A stretch of 64,000 bases of DNA from JAKACA01 sp963735115 (GCA_963735115.1 CAVTJR010000003.1:868001-932000); one strand, 5' to 3'; positions 51,335 to 60,515 are shown, numbered from the stretch's first letter. The notes: generated from the letters alone by a model not told the origin. Numbers and translations are program-made.

Positions 51335-52120
51335 ATGGCGATCACAACGAGCATCGACGAGGCCGGCATCGCCGAAGTCGTCATGGAGCACCCACCCGTG
51401 AATGCCCTGCCGGTGGCCGGCTGGTTCGAGATCGCCGACATCATGGGCGAGCTGGGCCGCAACGGGGCGGTGCACGTCGTCGTGCTAAGAGCGGAGGGTC
51501 GAGGGTTCAACGCCGGCATCGACCTGAAGGAGGTGGAGGACGACCCGGGCTATTCGGCGCTCATCGGCGCCAACCATGCGTGTGCGGCCGCCTTTGCGGC
51601 GGTCTACGAATGCCCCGTGCCCGTCGTGGCGGCCGTGCACGGGTACTGCCTCGGCGGGGGCATCGGCCTCGTCGGCAACGCCGATGTCATCGTGGCCTCC
51701 GAAGATGCTTCCTTCGGGCTGCCGGAAGTCGACCGGGGCGCCCTCGGTGCGGCCACGCACCTCGCCCGGTTGGTGCCGCAGCAGAAGATGCGGGCGATGG
51801 TCTACACGTCCGCCCGCGCCAGTGCCGCCGAGCTGCACCATTTCGGCTCCGTGCATGCCGTTGTCCCCCACGAGGAGCTGCGCAGCGCTGCCCTCGAGCT
51901 GGCGGGGGCCATCGCCGCGAAGTCGCCGACGGTCATCCGGGCGGCGAAGCAGTCGCTGAACGGCATCGATCTCTGGGACGTCCGCAAGAGTTACCGCTTC
52001 GAGCAGGGGTTCACGTTCGAGCTCAACCTGAGCGGCGTGGCCGAGGAGCGGCGGGCGGCGTTCCTGCAGGGACGGCAGAGCGCCGCCGCCTCCGACGCGA
52101 CGAGGCCGCCCGATCGATGA
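51335..52120 (+). CDS. echA20: Enoyl-CoA hydratase/crotonase EchA20-like (steroid D-ring hydrolysis)
   Basis: 261 aa from ATG 51335. Crotonase fold: oxyanion segments EGRGFNAGIDLKEVEDDPGY and YCLGGGIGLVGNADVIVASE, plus FGLPEVDRGALGAATHLARL. In mycobacteria and rhodococci EchA20 opens ring D of HIEC-CoA before IpdAB opens ring C. The gene order echA20-ipdA-ipdB matches M. tuberculosis Rv3550-Rv3552. Its TGA overlaps the ipdA ATG. The name rests on neighbourhood as well as fold. Confidence 0.85.
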   Translation: MAITTSIDEAGIAEVVMEHPPVNALPVAGWFEIADIMGELGRNGAVHVVVLRAEGRGFNAGIDLKEVEDDPGYSALIGANHACAAAFAAVYECPVPVVAAVHGYCLGGGIGLVGNADVIVASEDASFGLPEVDRGALGAATHLARLVPQQKMRAMVYTSARASAAELHHFGSVHAVVPHEELRSAALELAGAIAAKSPTVIRAAKQSLNGIDLWDVRKSYRFEQGFTFELNLSGVAEERRAAFLQGRQSAAASDATRPPDR

Positions 52121-52971
52121 AGGACAAGCGCTGCAGCGAAGGCGACGTCCTCGGCGAGATCGAGTCCGGCATGACGATCGGCATCGGTGGCTGGGGCTCG
52201 CGGCGCAAACCCATGTCGCTCGTTCGCAGCCTCGCCCGCTCGGGCCTTCGAGACCTCACGCTTGTGAGCTACGGCGGGCCGGACGTCGGCCTTCTCTGCG
52301 CTTCCGGGAACGTGCGCAAGGTCGTTTCGGCCTTCGTGTCCCTCGACTCCATCGCCCTCGAGCCGCACTACCGGGAGGCTCGACAGTCCGGAAGGGTGGA
52401 GGAGGAGCCCTGGGACGAGGGCCTCCTGTTGCTCGGGCTGCAGGCGGCCGCCTGGCGCCTGCCCTTCCTTCCCTCGCGCGTCGGCCTCGGCTCCGACCTG
52501 CTGCGGCTCAACCCGAGGCTCTCGACCGTGCGATCACCCTTCGAGGACGGGGAGGAGCTCGTGGCCGCCCCGGCGCTCGAGCTCGACGTCGCCCTCTGCC
52601 ACTTGAACGTGGCGGACGCCGGCGGAAACGCAGCCTTTCTCGGTCCCGATCTGTACTTCGACGACCTGTTCCTACGGGCGGCACGGCGTCGTTTCGTGTC
52701 CGTCGAGCGCGTCGTGCCCACTGCTGTCCTGCTGGCCGCCGCCGGCACCGAGCAGCGCGTCCGCATCAACCGGACGATGGTGGACGGCGTCGTCGAGCGG
52801 CCGGGGGCGGCCCACTTCACTTCCTGCGTGCCCGAGTACGAACGGGACGAAGCCTTTCAGCAGCGCTACGCCGCCGCTGCCCGCACGCCGGAGGACTGGG
52901 CGGCCTTCCGGGCGGCGTTCGTGGACGTGAGCGAGGAGGAATACCAGGCTCGTCGGGAGAAGAGCGCGTGA
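52117..52971 (+). CDS. ipdA: Steroid ring C hydrolase alpha subunit IpdA (CoA-transferase fold)
   Basis: 284 aa. CoA-transferase-I fold with KDKRCSEGDVLGEIESGMTI and GIGGWGSRRKPMSLVRSLAR at the start, VSYGGPDVGLLCASGNVRKV and GLLLLGLQAAAWRLPFLPSR. IpdA with IpdB hydrolyses the cyclic ketone of COCHEA-CoA during steroid C/D-ring breakdown and lacks true CoA-transferase activity. The start overlaps echA20 (ATGA) and the stop overlaps ipdB (GTGA), so subunits are made together. M. tuberculosis Rv3551 is the reference. Confidence 0.88.
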   Translation: MKDKRCSEGDVLGEIESGMTIGIGGWGSRRKPMSLVRSLARSGLRDLTLVSYGGPDVGLLCASGNVRKVVSAFVSLDSIALEPHYREARQSGRVEEEPWDEGLLLLGLQAAAWRLPFLPSRVGLGSDLLRLNPRLSTVRSPFEDGEELVAAPALELDVALCHLNVADAGGNAAFLGPDLYFDDLFLRAARRRFVSVERVVPTAVLLAAAGTEQRVRINRTMVDGVVERPGAAHFTSCVPEYERDEAFQQRYAAAARTPEDWAAFRAAFVDVSEEEYQARREKSA

Positions 52972-53759
52972 GCGACGGACCGGCCGCGACGGCTCGGCCC
53001 TCGCGGGCAGAGGTGTGCGTCGTCGCCATCGCAGAGTGCTTCCGTGGCGATGGCGAGTTGCTGGCGAACCCGATCGGGACGATTCCCATGATCGGTGGGC
53101 GCCTCGCTCGCGCCACCTTTGAGCCCGAGCTCGTCATGACCGACGGCGAGGCCGCCTTCGTCAGCAACGACGAGGCCTTCGCCTTCCCGGACGGCAAAGT
53201 GGTCGAGGCCTACAACCCCTACCGGGCGATGTTCGACATGGTCTGGTCGGGCAGGCGGCACGTCATCATGAGCGGTAGCCAGATCGACCCGTTCGGCAAC
53301 CAGAACTTCGCCGCCATCGGGAGTGATTGGAGGGCGCCTCGTGTGCAGCTGCTGGGGTTTCGTGGGGCGCCGGGGAACACGATCCAGAACGCCACGTCCT
53401 ACTGGATCCCCAACCATTCCAGACAGGTGTTCGTGGAGCGCGTCGACGTCGTCACGGGTGTGGGGTGGGACGCCGCCGCAGCTCTCTCCAATGGCGCCGC
53501 CCGCTACTTCGCTTTGCGTGGCGTCGTGACGAACCTCTGCGTGATGGACTTCGGCGGGGCGGGAAACCGCTTGCGCCTCGTGTCGGTCCACCCGGGGGTG
53601 AGCCTTGAGGACGTCGAGGCGGCGACGGGTTTCGAGCTGGCGCTCGCCGACCCGGTGGTGGAGACGCGGCTCCCGGACGCCAACGACCTCTACCTCATCC
53701 GCCAGGTCATCGACCCGGGCGCCCTGCGCGAGCTGGAGGTGCCTGGCCCCCCCTCGTGA
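52968..53759 (+). CDS. ipdB: Steroid ring C hydrolase beta subunit IpdB
   Basis: 263 aa from GTG 52968. CoA-transferase-like beta subunit with SRAEVCVVAIAECFRGDGEL, NPIGTIPMIGGRLARATFEP, NPYRAMFDMVWSGRRHVIMS followed by GSQIDPFGNQN, and GFRGAPGNTIQNATSYWIPN. It forms the hydrolytic heteromer with IpdA; cf. M. tuberculosis Rv3552. The stop is 4 bp from the convergent SDR stop, so the plus-strand operon ends here. Confidence 0.88.
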   Translation: MSDGPAATARPSRAEVCVVAIAECFRGDGELLANPIGTIPMIGGRLARATFEPELVMTDGEAAFVSNDEAFAFPDGKVVEAYNPYRAMFDMVWSGRRHVIMSGSQIDPFGNQNFAAIGSDWRAPRVQLLGFRGAPGNTIQNATSYWIPNHSRQVFVERVDVVTGVGWDAAAALSNGAARYFALRGVVTNLCVMDFGGAGNRLRLVSVHPGVSLEDVEAATGFELALADPVVETRLPDANDLYLIRQVIDPGALRELEVPGPPS

Positions 53760-53763
53760 CGTC

Positions 53764-54561
53764 TCAGCCGGCCGAGTCGACGTAGCCGGCGAGCAGATCA
53801 TCGGTCTGGGCGCTCGGCAGGGCGCTGCCGCCGTCGACGACGATGTTGGCCCCGGTGACGTAGGAGGCGAGATCGGAAGCCAGGAACGTCACCACGTTCG
53901 CCACCTCGACGGCCGTACCCACCCGTCTGAGGGGGATTCGCCCTTCGATCCGCCCGCGCACGGCGGGCTCCCGCAGGAGCGGCCGTGTGAGCGGTGTCTC
54001 GATGATCCCGGGCGAGACGCAGTTCACCCGGATCTCAGGGCCGTACTCGAGGGCCGCAGTGGCCGTGAGGGCGATGACGCCCGCCTTGGCGGCGGAGTAC
54101 GGGCCCTCGCCGCGGGTGGGTCGCACGCCGCTCAGGGAGGCGACGTTGACGATGGTGCCGCCTCCGGAGCCGCGGAGGCGGATGACACCGGCGCGGATGC
54201 CATGGAAGACGCCCGTGAGGTTCACGGCCACGAGGCGGCCCCACTCCTCGTCGGAGTAGCGGTGGAGCGCTTTCACGGCCCCGGCGCCGGCGTTGTTGAC
54301 GACGATGTCCAAGCCCCCGAACTCGGCAGCGGCCCGGTCGAAGGCTCGCTCGAGAGCGATGGCATCGCCGACGTCGGCCTCGAGCGCCAGACCGCCCAGA
54401 CCGCCGAGGGCGCCGACGGTCGCCTCGGCGGCGGCGAGGTCGATGTCGAGGACGGCGACGCGGGCACCAGCGTCGGCGAAACGCTCGGCGATGGCGCGAC
54501 CGATACCGGAGCCGCCGCCCGTCACGATGGCTCGACGAGCCGGCAACAGCTCAGGGCTCAT
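53764..54561 (-). CDS. SDR-family oxidoreductase in steroid cluster
   Basis: 265 aa. AIVTGGGSGIGRAIAERFAD, DIDLAAAEATVG, VNNAGAGAVKALHRYSDEEW, NVASLSGVRPTRGEGPYSAA with YSAAKAGV as YxxxK, and YVTGANIVVDGG. It overlaps fadD3 by ATGA and is the last gene of the SDR-fadD3-SDR operon. Similar SDRs flank echA20 in mycobacteria. The oxidised position is not determinable. Confidence 0.86.
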   Translation of the reverse strand: MSPELLPARRAIVTGGGSGIGRAIAERFADAGARVAVLDIDLAAAEATVGALGGLGGLALEADVGDAIALERAFDRAAAEFGGLDIVVNNAGAGAVKALHRYSDEEWGRLVAVNLTGVFHGIRAGVIRLRGSGGGTIVNVASLSGVRPTRGEGPYSAAKAGVIALTATAALEYGPEIRVNCVSPGIIETPLTRPLLREPAVRGRIEGRIPLRRVGTAVEVANVVTFLASDLASYVTGANIVVDGGSALPSAQTDDLLAGYVDSAG

Positions 54562-56198
54562 CGTCGCAGGCGCTCCCGCAGCTCGAACTTGAGGACCTTG
54601 CCGCTGGCGTTGAGGGGAAGGGCGTCGACGACGTGCACCTCGCGGGGTGCCTTGTAATTCGCCATGTGCTCGCGGGCCCAGCTCACGATGTCCGCCGGCA
54701 CGGCGGTCCGTCCCGCCTTCGGCACGACGAAGGCCACGCCGATCTCCCCAAGCCGTTCGTCGGGCACGCCCACGACGGCGGCCTGGGCGACGTCGGCATG
54801 GGCGAGCAGGAGGCTCTCGATCTCGGCAGGGTAGGCGTTGAAGCCTCCGACGATGAACATGTCCTTTAACCGGTCGGTGATGCGGAGGTTGCCCCGGTCG
54901 TCGAGCACACCGACGTCGCCCGTGTGGAGCCAGCCGTCGGCATCGATCGCCGCCGCCGTCTGCGCCGGCTCCTCGAAGTAGCCCTGCGTGACGTTGAACC
55001 CCCGGCAGAGAACCTCGCCCGCCATGCCCGGCGGGAGCGGGGCGCCGGCGTCGTCGACGACGACCACCTCGACGCCGTCGATCGCCCGGCCTGATGTCGT
55101 GGCGATCGTCTCGAGGTCGTCGTCCGGCGTCGTGGCGGTGACGAACCCCGTCGCCTCCGTGAGCCCGTACGCCGTCAGCACGACCTCGAAGCCAAGACGT
55201 TCCCGCATGGCCTTGACGAGGTCGACGGGGATGACGGCAGCACCGGTGACGGCGAGACGCAGCGACGAGAGGTCCGTCTCGACGGCGGGATGGTTGAGGA
55301 GCGACTGATAGAGGGTCGGGGGGCCTGGTAGCACGGTCACCCGCTCCGTGGCGATGCGCTCGAGGAGGGCCTCCACGTCAAAGACCGGCAACGGGAGGAT
55401 GGTGGCGCCCGCCATGAGGCAGGCCAGGATGCCCGCCTTGTAGCCGAAGGTGTGGAACATCGGGTTGACGAGCAGGTAGCGGTCGACAGCGGCGAGTCCG
55501 ACGATCCGCCTCCACTGCGTGAAGGTCCGGATCGACTGGCCGTGTGTCGCCACGACGCCCTTGGGCATGCCCGTCGTCCCCGACGTGAAGATCAGGTCCG
55601 AGACGTCGTCCGGCCCGACGGCGTCGAGCCGGCCGTCGACCTCGTCGGCATCGACGTCCTCGCCGAGCGACACGAACGCCTCCCAGTCGATCGCCCTGCC
55701 AGGAACCCTCGGGGCGATCGGGCTCCGCTCGCCGCCACCGGGTGCGGGCTGCGCGCCGGGGAGCACGACGAGCAGATCGAGATGCGGCAGGTCCTCCGCC
55801 GCCAACAGCCCGGGGTAGTCGATGCCGAGAAACCCCCCCACCGTCACGAGCACCCTCGCCCGGCTCCGGTTCAGGATGTAGGCGGCTTCCGAACCTCGAA
55901 ACCGCGTGTTGAGCGGCACGACCGAGGCGCCGGCCGACTGGAGGCCGAGCAGGGTCAGGATCCATTCGTACGAGTTCGGTGCCCAGATGGCGACGCGGTC
56001 GCCCGGCTGCACGCCTGCGCCTATAAAGGCACGAGCGACCGTCTCAGCGTCCGTCCACAGGCGGGCGAAGCTGAACCGTCGCTGCCCGTCGACAACCGCC
56101 TCGGCGTCGCCGAAGCGATCGGCGGCCTCGCGGGCCACGGCCGGGATGCTCGGGCACGGCCGCCCGTTCGGCTCGCCCGGCGGCGTCGGAGCGCTCAT
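54558..56198 (-). CDS. fadD3: Acyl-CoA synthetase FadD3-like (HIP-CoA synthetase)
   Basis: 546 aa adenylate-forming enzyme. AMP-binding core LIFTSGTTGMPKGVVATHGQ, YGLTEATGF, GWLHTGDVGVLDDRGNLRIT, DRLKDMFIVGGFNAYPAEIE and a C-terminal PLNASGKVLKFELRERL with the catalytic Lys. The F-N-A-Y-P-A-E-I-E segment and TRGYF-like linker are those of mycobacterial FadD3 (Rv3561), which loads CoA on the C/D-ring propionate HIP and starts this part of steroid breakdown. A 20-residue Pro/Gly insertion near 150 is extra. Flanked by SDR genes with overlaps. Confidence 0.85.
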   Translation of the reverse strand: MSAPTPPGEPNGRPCPSIPAVAREAADRFGDAEAVVDGQRRFSFARLWTDAETVARAFIGAGVQPGDRVAIWAPNSYEWILTLLGLQSAGASVVPLNTRFRGSEAAYILNRSRARVLVTVGGFLGIDYPGLLAAEDLPHLDLLVVLPGAQPAPGGGERSPIAPRVPGRAIDWEAFVSLGEDVDADEVDGRLDAVGPDDVSDLIFTSGTTGMPKGVVATHGQSIRTFTQWRRIVGLAAVDRYLLVNPMFHTFGYKAGILACLMAGATILPLPVFDVEALLERIATERVTVLPGPPTLYQSLLNHPAVETDLSSLRLAVTGAAVIPVDLVKAMRERLGFEVVLTAYGLTEATGFVTATTPDDDLETIATTSGRAIDGVEVVVVDDAGAPLPPGMAGEVLCRGFNVTQGYFEEPAQTAAAIDADGWLHTGDVGVLDDRGNLRITDRLKDMFIVGGFNAYPAEIESLLLAHADVAQAAVVGVPDERLGEIGVAFVVPKAGRTAVPADIVSWAREHMANYKAPREVHVVDALPLNASGKVLKFELRERLRR

Positions 56199-57157
56199 CG
56201 GGACCCGTACACCGGCTGCGGTTCGGGCGAGCGGGCGATCAGGCTGGCAACGGTCTCGGCGAGCTCGTCAGCTCGATAGCGGCGGCTGACGTCCTTCGTG
56301 GCAGCCGGCTGCCAGCCGTCCATCAGGGAGATTCGGCCTCCTTCGACGGCAAAGACGCGGCCCGTCACCGTCGACGACTCGGTCGAGCACAGCCAGGCGA
56401 CGAGGGGCGACACGTTCTCGGGCGCCATGGCGTCGAAGGTGCCTGCAGCTGTCGGCGCCGCCATGGCGTGCGCAAAGACCGTCTCGGTCATACGCGTGCG
56501 AGCCGACGGAGCGATGGCGTTCGCCGTGACGCCATAGCGGGCGAGCTCGGCCGACTGCACGAGGGTCAAGCCGACGATGCCTGCCTTTGCAGCGGAGTAG
56601 GCGGCCTGCCCGACGGATCCCAGCAAACCTGCCCCGGAGGAGGTGTTGACGATGCGCCCGCATACTGGCTCGCCTGTTCGCTTGCAGAGATCGCGCCAAT
56701 GGGCGGCTGCGTGTCGGGCCAGGCAGAAGTGTCCCTTCAGGTGTACGGCGATGACGGCGTCCCACTCGTCCTCGGCGGCGTTCACGAACATGCGGTCGCG
56801 CACGACCCCGGCGTTGTTCACGACGGCGTCGAGCCTCCCGAAGGTGTCGAGGGCGCTGTGCAGCAGCTCTCGAGCGGCGTCGAAGTCGGCGACGTCGTCG
56901 CGGTTGGCGATGGCCGTCCCCCCGGCGGCCGTGATCTCGGCAGCGACGTCGTCGGCGGGGGCGCCGCCGACCGCCTCGTCGTCCGCCCCTCCGTCGAGTG
57001 CCACGCCGAGGTCGTTCACAACGACGCGGGCGCCCTGGCGGCCCAGCTCGAGAGCGTGAGCACGCCCCAGCCCGCGGCCGGCGCCGGTGACGATGACGAC
57101 CCGTCCGTCGAGGCGCCACGCTTGGCTGTCAACGCCGTCGCTGCCGTTGGCCGTCAC
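56195..57157 (-). CDS. SDR-family oxidoreductase, 17-beta-HSD4-like
   Basis: 320 aa, longer than classical SDRs. VVIVTGAGRGLGRAHALELG and VVVNDLGVALDGGADDEAVG give the R-A-H-A-L-E and N-D-L-G pattern of multifunctional-enzyme-type 3-hydroxyacyl-CoA dehydrogenases (HSD4). Further VVNNAGVVRDRMFVNAAEDE, NTSSGAGLLGSVGQAAYSAA with YSAAKAGI, and a C-terminal tail of about 50 residues after GRVFAVEGGRISL. The ATGA overlap with fadD3 makes it the operon leader. A beta-oxidation step in steroid breakdown is likely. Confidence 0.86.
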   Translation of the reverse strand: MTANGSDGVDSQAWRLDGRVVIVTGAGRGLGRAHALELGRQGARVVVNDLGVALDGGADDEAVGGAPADDVAAEITAAGGTAIANRDDVADFDAARELLHSALDTFGRLDAVVNNAGVVRDRMFVNAAEDEWDAVIAVHLKGHFCLARHAAAHWRDLCKRTGEPVCGRIVNTSSGAGLLGSVGQAAYSAAKAGIVGLTLVQSAELARYGVTANAIAPSARTRMTETVFAHAMAAPTAAGTFDAMAPENVSPLVAWLCSTESSTVTGRVFAVEGGRISLMDGWQPAATKDVSRRYRADELAETVASLIARSPEPQPVYGSR

Positions 57158-57254
57158 GGGAGGGAGCGTGTCACGCCGGAGCGGTGGCTCGCCAGCTTCC
57201 GGCCCAGGCCCTAACGTCGGGCCGTACCCGGAAGTTTGGAGGAGCCGGAGCCCC
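57158..57254 (+). promoter_or_regulatory. Divergent spacer between the HSD4-like SDR and ipdF
   Basis: 97 bp serving both directions. I see no KstR2-type (AnCAAGnnCTTGnT) palindrome. A GGAGGA at about 57237-57242 stands upstream of GTG 57255. Confidence 0.35.
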
Positions 57255-58007
57255 GTGAGCGACTACCCGCCGTCCCACCACCTGCTGGCGGGCAAGACCG
57301 TGGTTGTCACGGCGGCCGCCGGCACCGGCATCGGGTTCGCCACGGCGAAACGGTGCAAGGAGGAAGGGGCTGAGGTGCTCGTGAGCGATGCCCACGAGCG
57401 ACGCCTCAGGGCGACCGCTGAGCTCCTAGGAGTGCCCGGCGTCGTCTGCGACGTGACCGACCAGGCGAGCGTGGACGGCCTCTTCAACACGTCGCTGGCG
57501 GAGCTCGGTCGCATCGACGTCCTCGTGAACAACGCCGGCCTCGGTGGCACCGTCGAGCTCACCGAGATGACCGACGAGCAATGGGCGAAGGTGATCGACG
57601 TCACGCTCACGGGGACGTTTCGCTGCACGAGAGCCGCCCTGCAGGTCATGGCGCCTGCAGGGCGGGGTGTCATCATCAACAACGCCTCCGTGCTCGGATG
57701 GCGGGCGCAAGCCGGTCAGGCCCATTACTCGGCTGCGAAGGCGGGCGTGATGGCGCTCACGCGCAGCGCCGCCCTCGAGGCGGCACCGCGGGGCGTCCGC
57801 GTGAACGCCGTTTCGCCGTCGCTCGCCATGCACCCCTTCCTCTCGAAGGTCATGTCCACCGAGGCGCTCGAGCAATTGGCGGCGCAGGAAGCGTTCGGGC
57901 GGCCGGCGGAACCGTGGGAGGTGGCAAACGTCATCGTTTTCCTGGCGAGCGACTACTCCTCCTACATGACCGGTGAGGTCGTGAGCGTCAGCAGCCAGCA
58001 CCCGTAG
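57255..58007 (+). CDS. ipdF: SDR oxidoreductase IpdF (steroid C/D-ring pathway)
   Basis: 250 aa from GTG 57255. LLAGKTVVVTAAAGTGIGFA, with T-A-A-A-G-T-G-I-G instead of the usual TGxxxGxG, VSDAHERRLRATAELLGVPG, NNASVLGWRAQAGQAHYSAA and the C-terminal ASDYSSYMTGEVVSVSSQHP closely match M. tuberculosis IpdF (Rv3559c) as I recall it. IpdF is the dehydrogenase that reforms the 5-oxo group on the HIP/HIEC-CoA branch. It is divergent from the SDR-fadD3 operon. Confidence 0.85.
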   Translation: MSDYPPSHHLLAGKTVVVTAAAGTGIGFATAKRCKEEGAEVLVSDAHERRLRATAELLGVPGVVCDVTDQASVDGLFNTSLAELGRIDVLVNNAGLGGTVELTEMTDEQWAKVIDVTLTGTFRCTRAALQVMAPAGRGVIINNASVLGWRAQAGQAHYSAAKAGVMALTRSAALEAAPRGVRVNAVSPSLAMHPFLSKVMSTEALEQLAAQEAFGRPAEPWEVANVIVFLASDYSSYMTGEVVSVSSQHP

Positions 58008-58012
58008 GAGCC

Positions 58013-59431
58013 TCAACGCACCTCGGCGGTCAGGTCGTGGAAGAGAGCCGGCCGGCTCAGCCGGATCGCCAGGAGGGCGACGGCCAGGACGAGGGCGGCG
58101 GCCGTCGTCGTGGCCGGCAGCCCCAAGCGGTCGGCGATCGGTCCCTGCAGCAGGGACCCGATGGGGTAGGCAACACCGAGGGCGACGAGGTAGATGCTGA
58201 GGATGCGGCCGCGGAACCTCGTCGGGGCGCGCAGTTGCACGACCGTCTGGAGGCCGGAGAGAACCCAGATGTAGACCAATCCGACGGCGAAGAGGGCTGC
58301 CGTGGCCCATGACAGCGCGGGCGCAAGGTCGTAGGCGACGAGCACCGGGATGAGGAGGATGAGGGCGCCGACGAGCACCCGGCCGCGGCCGAGACGTTCC
58401 GCCAGCGGCGCCATGAGGAGGGCGCCGACGACGGCACCGACACCCTGGGCGGTCGTGAGCACGGCGGTGGCCGAGGCGACGGCGCGAGCGGTGCTGTGGG
58501 CGTGGCCGAGCCCCGTGAGCCGATGGGCGACGGCGGGCACGAGGGCGATGAACGGTGAGCCGAGCACTGCCACGACGGCGATGAGGACGATGGCAGCCCA
58601 GCACCCGGGCTCGGCTCGGGCGGCCCGGAAGCCGGCCCGGAGAGAGGCAGCGAGCGTCGTGGGGTCGTCTCGGCCGGGCGGGGGAGCGAGGCGCACGAAC
58701 ATCAGGGCAGCGACGACGGCGAGAAACGACACGGCGTTGGCCAGGAACGCCATCGGATAGCCGAAGGCGAGGACGGTCGCCCCTGCGAGGGCCGGACCGA
58801 CGACGCGGCCGAGGTTCCACTGTGCGGAGTTGAGCGACGAGGCGGCGAGGAATTCGCTGCGGGGCACGAGGTCGGGCAGGATCGCTTGCTGGAAGGGGCC
58901 CATGATGGCGCTCACGGCGCCTTGTGCCGTCACGAGCATCGTGAGCAGCAGAGGCCCGTAGTCGTGCGCCCCTACCAGCAAGGCGATCACGAGGGCGACG
59001 CCGCCCGCCACGAGGTTGCAGGCGATGAGAACGGGCCGGCGGGGGAGCCGGTCGGCGAGCGCCCCTCCGATGGGCGAGAGCACGCCGGTCGGGAGAAACC
59101 CCCCGGCCGCCACCACGACGACCCACAGAGCGCTCCCGGTATGTGAGGCGACGAGAGCGCCCACGGCCACCGTCTGCATCCACGACCCGACGATCGAGAT
59201 GAAGCCCCCTGACCACAGGAGGGTGTAATTGCGGTGGCGGAACGGCCGCAAGGCGGAGAAGCCGCGCCCGGGTGCTGCTACCTGCGCCGATGGCGCCACT
59301 GTGGCGGGGGAGTCGGCGACGGCGGAGGCGTCGCCCATCGAAGCGGCCGGATCGCCCGGGAGGGTCACGGCGCCCGGCGGAGCCGAGGCGGCGGCCTCCC
59401 CCGGCCCTCCGGCATGCTTCCCCCTCCTCAC
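58013..59431 (-). CDS. MFS transporter (enterobactin exporter EntS-like)
   Basis: 472 aa from GTG 59431; M32 at 59338 is an alternative that drops a low-complexity leader. Twelve hydrophobic segments. LRPFRHRNYTLLWSGGFISI and GSWMQTVAVGALVASHTGSA are the start of the EntS/MFS_3 subfamily, with GGALADRLPRRPVLIACNLV as the loop 2-3 motif. Downstream MAFLANAVSFLAVVAALMFV. These are usually exporters of small hydrophobic molecules. It is 6 bp from the ipdF stop and convergent with it. Confidence 0.86.
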   Translation of the reverse strand: MRRGKHAGGPGEAAASAPPGAVTLPGDPAASMGDASAVADSPATVAPSAQVAAPGRGFSALRPFRHRNYTLLWSGGFISIVGSWMQTVAVGALVASHTGSALWVVVVAAGGFLPTGVLSPIGGALADRLPRRPVLIACNLVAGGVALVIALLVGAHDYGPLLLTMLVTAQGAVSAIMGPFQQAILPDLVPRSEFLAASSLNSAQWNLGRVVGPALAGATVLAFGYPMAFLANAVSFLAVVAALMFVRLAPPPGRDDPTTLAASLRAGFRAARAEPGCWAAIVLIAVVAVLGSPFIALVPAVAHRLTGLGHAHSTARAVASATAVLTTAQGVGAVVGALLMAPLAERLGRGRVLVGALILLIPVLVAYDLAPALSWATAALFAVGLVYIWVLSGLQTVVQLRAPTRFRGRILSIYLVALGVAYPIGSLLQGPIADRLGLPATTTAAALVLAVALLAIRLSRPALFHDLTAEVR

Positions 59432-59460
59432 CTCACGAGGGTACGGCGATTCGGGCGGGC

Positions 59461-59482
59461 GGGGGTGCGGCCTAGCGCCCCC
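59461..59482 (-). terminator. GC-rich hairpin between the SDR stop and the MFS start
   Basis: GGGGGTGC at 59461-59468, loop GGCCTA, GCGCCCCC at 59475-59482: an 8-bp stem with one G-T mispair. It lies between two minus-strand genes. There is no T-run, so intrinsic termination is doubtful. Confidence 0.3.
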
Positions 59483-59512
59483 GCTCCCGGGCCCAGTGGC
59501 AGGGCCTGCCGT

Positions 59513-60445
59513 CTACGTCGCTCCTCCGGCGGTGAGGGCGTCATATCCGACACCGGTCGCCGCCACCGAGACCTCCCACAGACGCCGGCCGATGGCGGGG
59601 TCGAGCGCTCGCGCCTCGATCCGGTCTCGCTTCGGGTAGCCACGCATGCCGCCGGCTTGACCGGGTCCGTACAGCTCGCCTCCGTGCACGTCTGCGGCCG
59701 TGGCGGCGTACAGCTGAGGCCAAGCGCCGGCGTAGGCCGGCTGAGCGAAGAGCGCATTCCCGATGGCGTAGTAGCTGCTCTGGAGCCAGCTCGTGCCGGT
59801 CTGCAGGTTCGTGGCGGCGTAGCCCGGGTGGGCGGCGACGGCGATCGTCTCCGCTTTGGCGCTCCGCAGACGGCGGTCGAGCTCGACAGCGAAGATGAGA
59901 TCGGCGAACTTCGACTGGCTGTAGGCCTTCCAGCGGCCGTACCTCGCCCGCCCGTGCAGGTCGGCGAAGTCGATTCGACCGATGCGGCGGACCTGGCTCG
60001 TGACGGCCACGACTCGGCTGCCCGCCGTCGACACCATGGCCGGTAGCAGCAGGCCGGTGAAGGCGAAGTGACCGAGGTAGTTCGTCCCGAACTGCATCTC
60101 GAAGCCGTCCGCCGTCTCTGTGCGCGGGATCGCCATGACGCCGGCATTGTCAATGAGCAGGTCGATCTTCGGGTGGTCGGTGAGGATGCCGCCGACGGCT
60201 TCGCGGACAGAGGCGAGGGCTGCGAGGTCGACGATGGCGGGCTCGAGGACGGCGTCCGGATGGCGCCGGCGCACTTCGGCCATGGCCGCTTGGAGCCGGT
60301 CTGCGTTACGCGAGGCCATGACGACGGTGGCGCCGTGAGCGGCCAGGGCGGCGGCGGTTTCGAGCCCGAGCCCGCTGTTGGCGCCTGTTACGACGGCCGT
60401 GCGACCCGACTGGTCGGAGATGTCGTTCGCAGTCCAGTAACGCAT
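59513..60445 (-). CDS. SDR-family oxidoreductase (retinol/protochlorophyllide-type)
   Basis: About 310 aa from ATG 60445 (ATG 60454 also possible); further upstream the frame is antisense to the esterase. RYWTANDISDQSGRTAVVTG and ANSGLGLETAAALAAHGATV start the protein. NNAGVMAIPRTETADGFEMQ reads LIDNAGVMAIP, YLGHFAFTGLLLPAM, then VAVTSQVRRIGRIDFADL and AYSQSKFADLIF (YxxxK). The C-terminal segment is the usual long tail with HGGELYGPGQAGGMRGYPKR. It is divergent from the esterase gene. Substrate unknown. Confidence 0.87.
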   Translation of the reverse strand: MRYWTANDISDQSGRTAVVTGANSGLGLETAAALAAHGATVVMASRNADRLQAAMAEVRRRHPDAVLEPAIVDLAALASVREAVGGILTDHPKIDLLIDNAGVMAIPRTETADGFEMQFGTNYLGHFAFTGLLLPAMVSTAGSRVVAVTSQVRRIGRIDFADLHGRARYGRWKAYSQSKFADLIFAVELDRRLRSAKAETIAVAAHPGYAATNLQTGTSWLQSSYYAIGNALFAQPAYAGAWPQLYAATAADVHGGELYGPGQAGGMRGYPKRDRIEARALDPAIGRRLWEVSVAATGVGYDALTAGGAT

Positions 60446-60515
60446 GGGAGGCATGTTGCCCCACCTCCGGCGCAAACGCATTTGGTCGCTGCAGCGCGGC
60501 ACGTAGGCTACGGGG

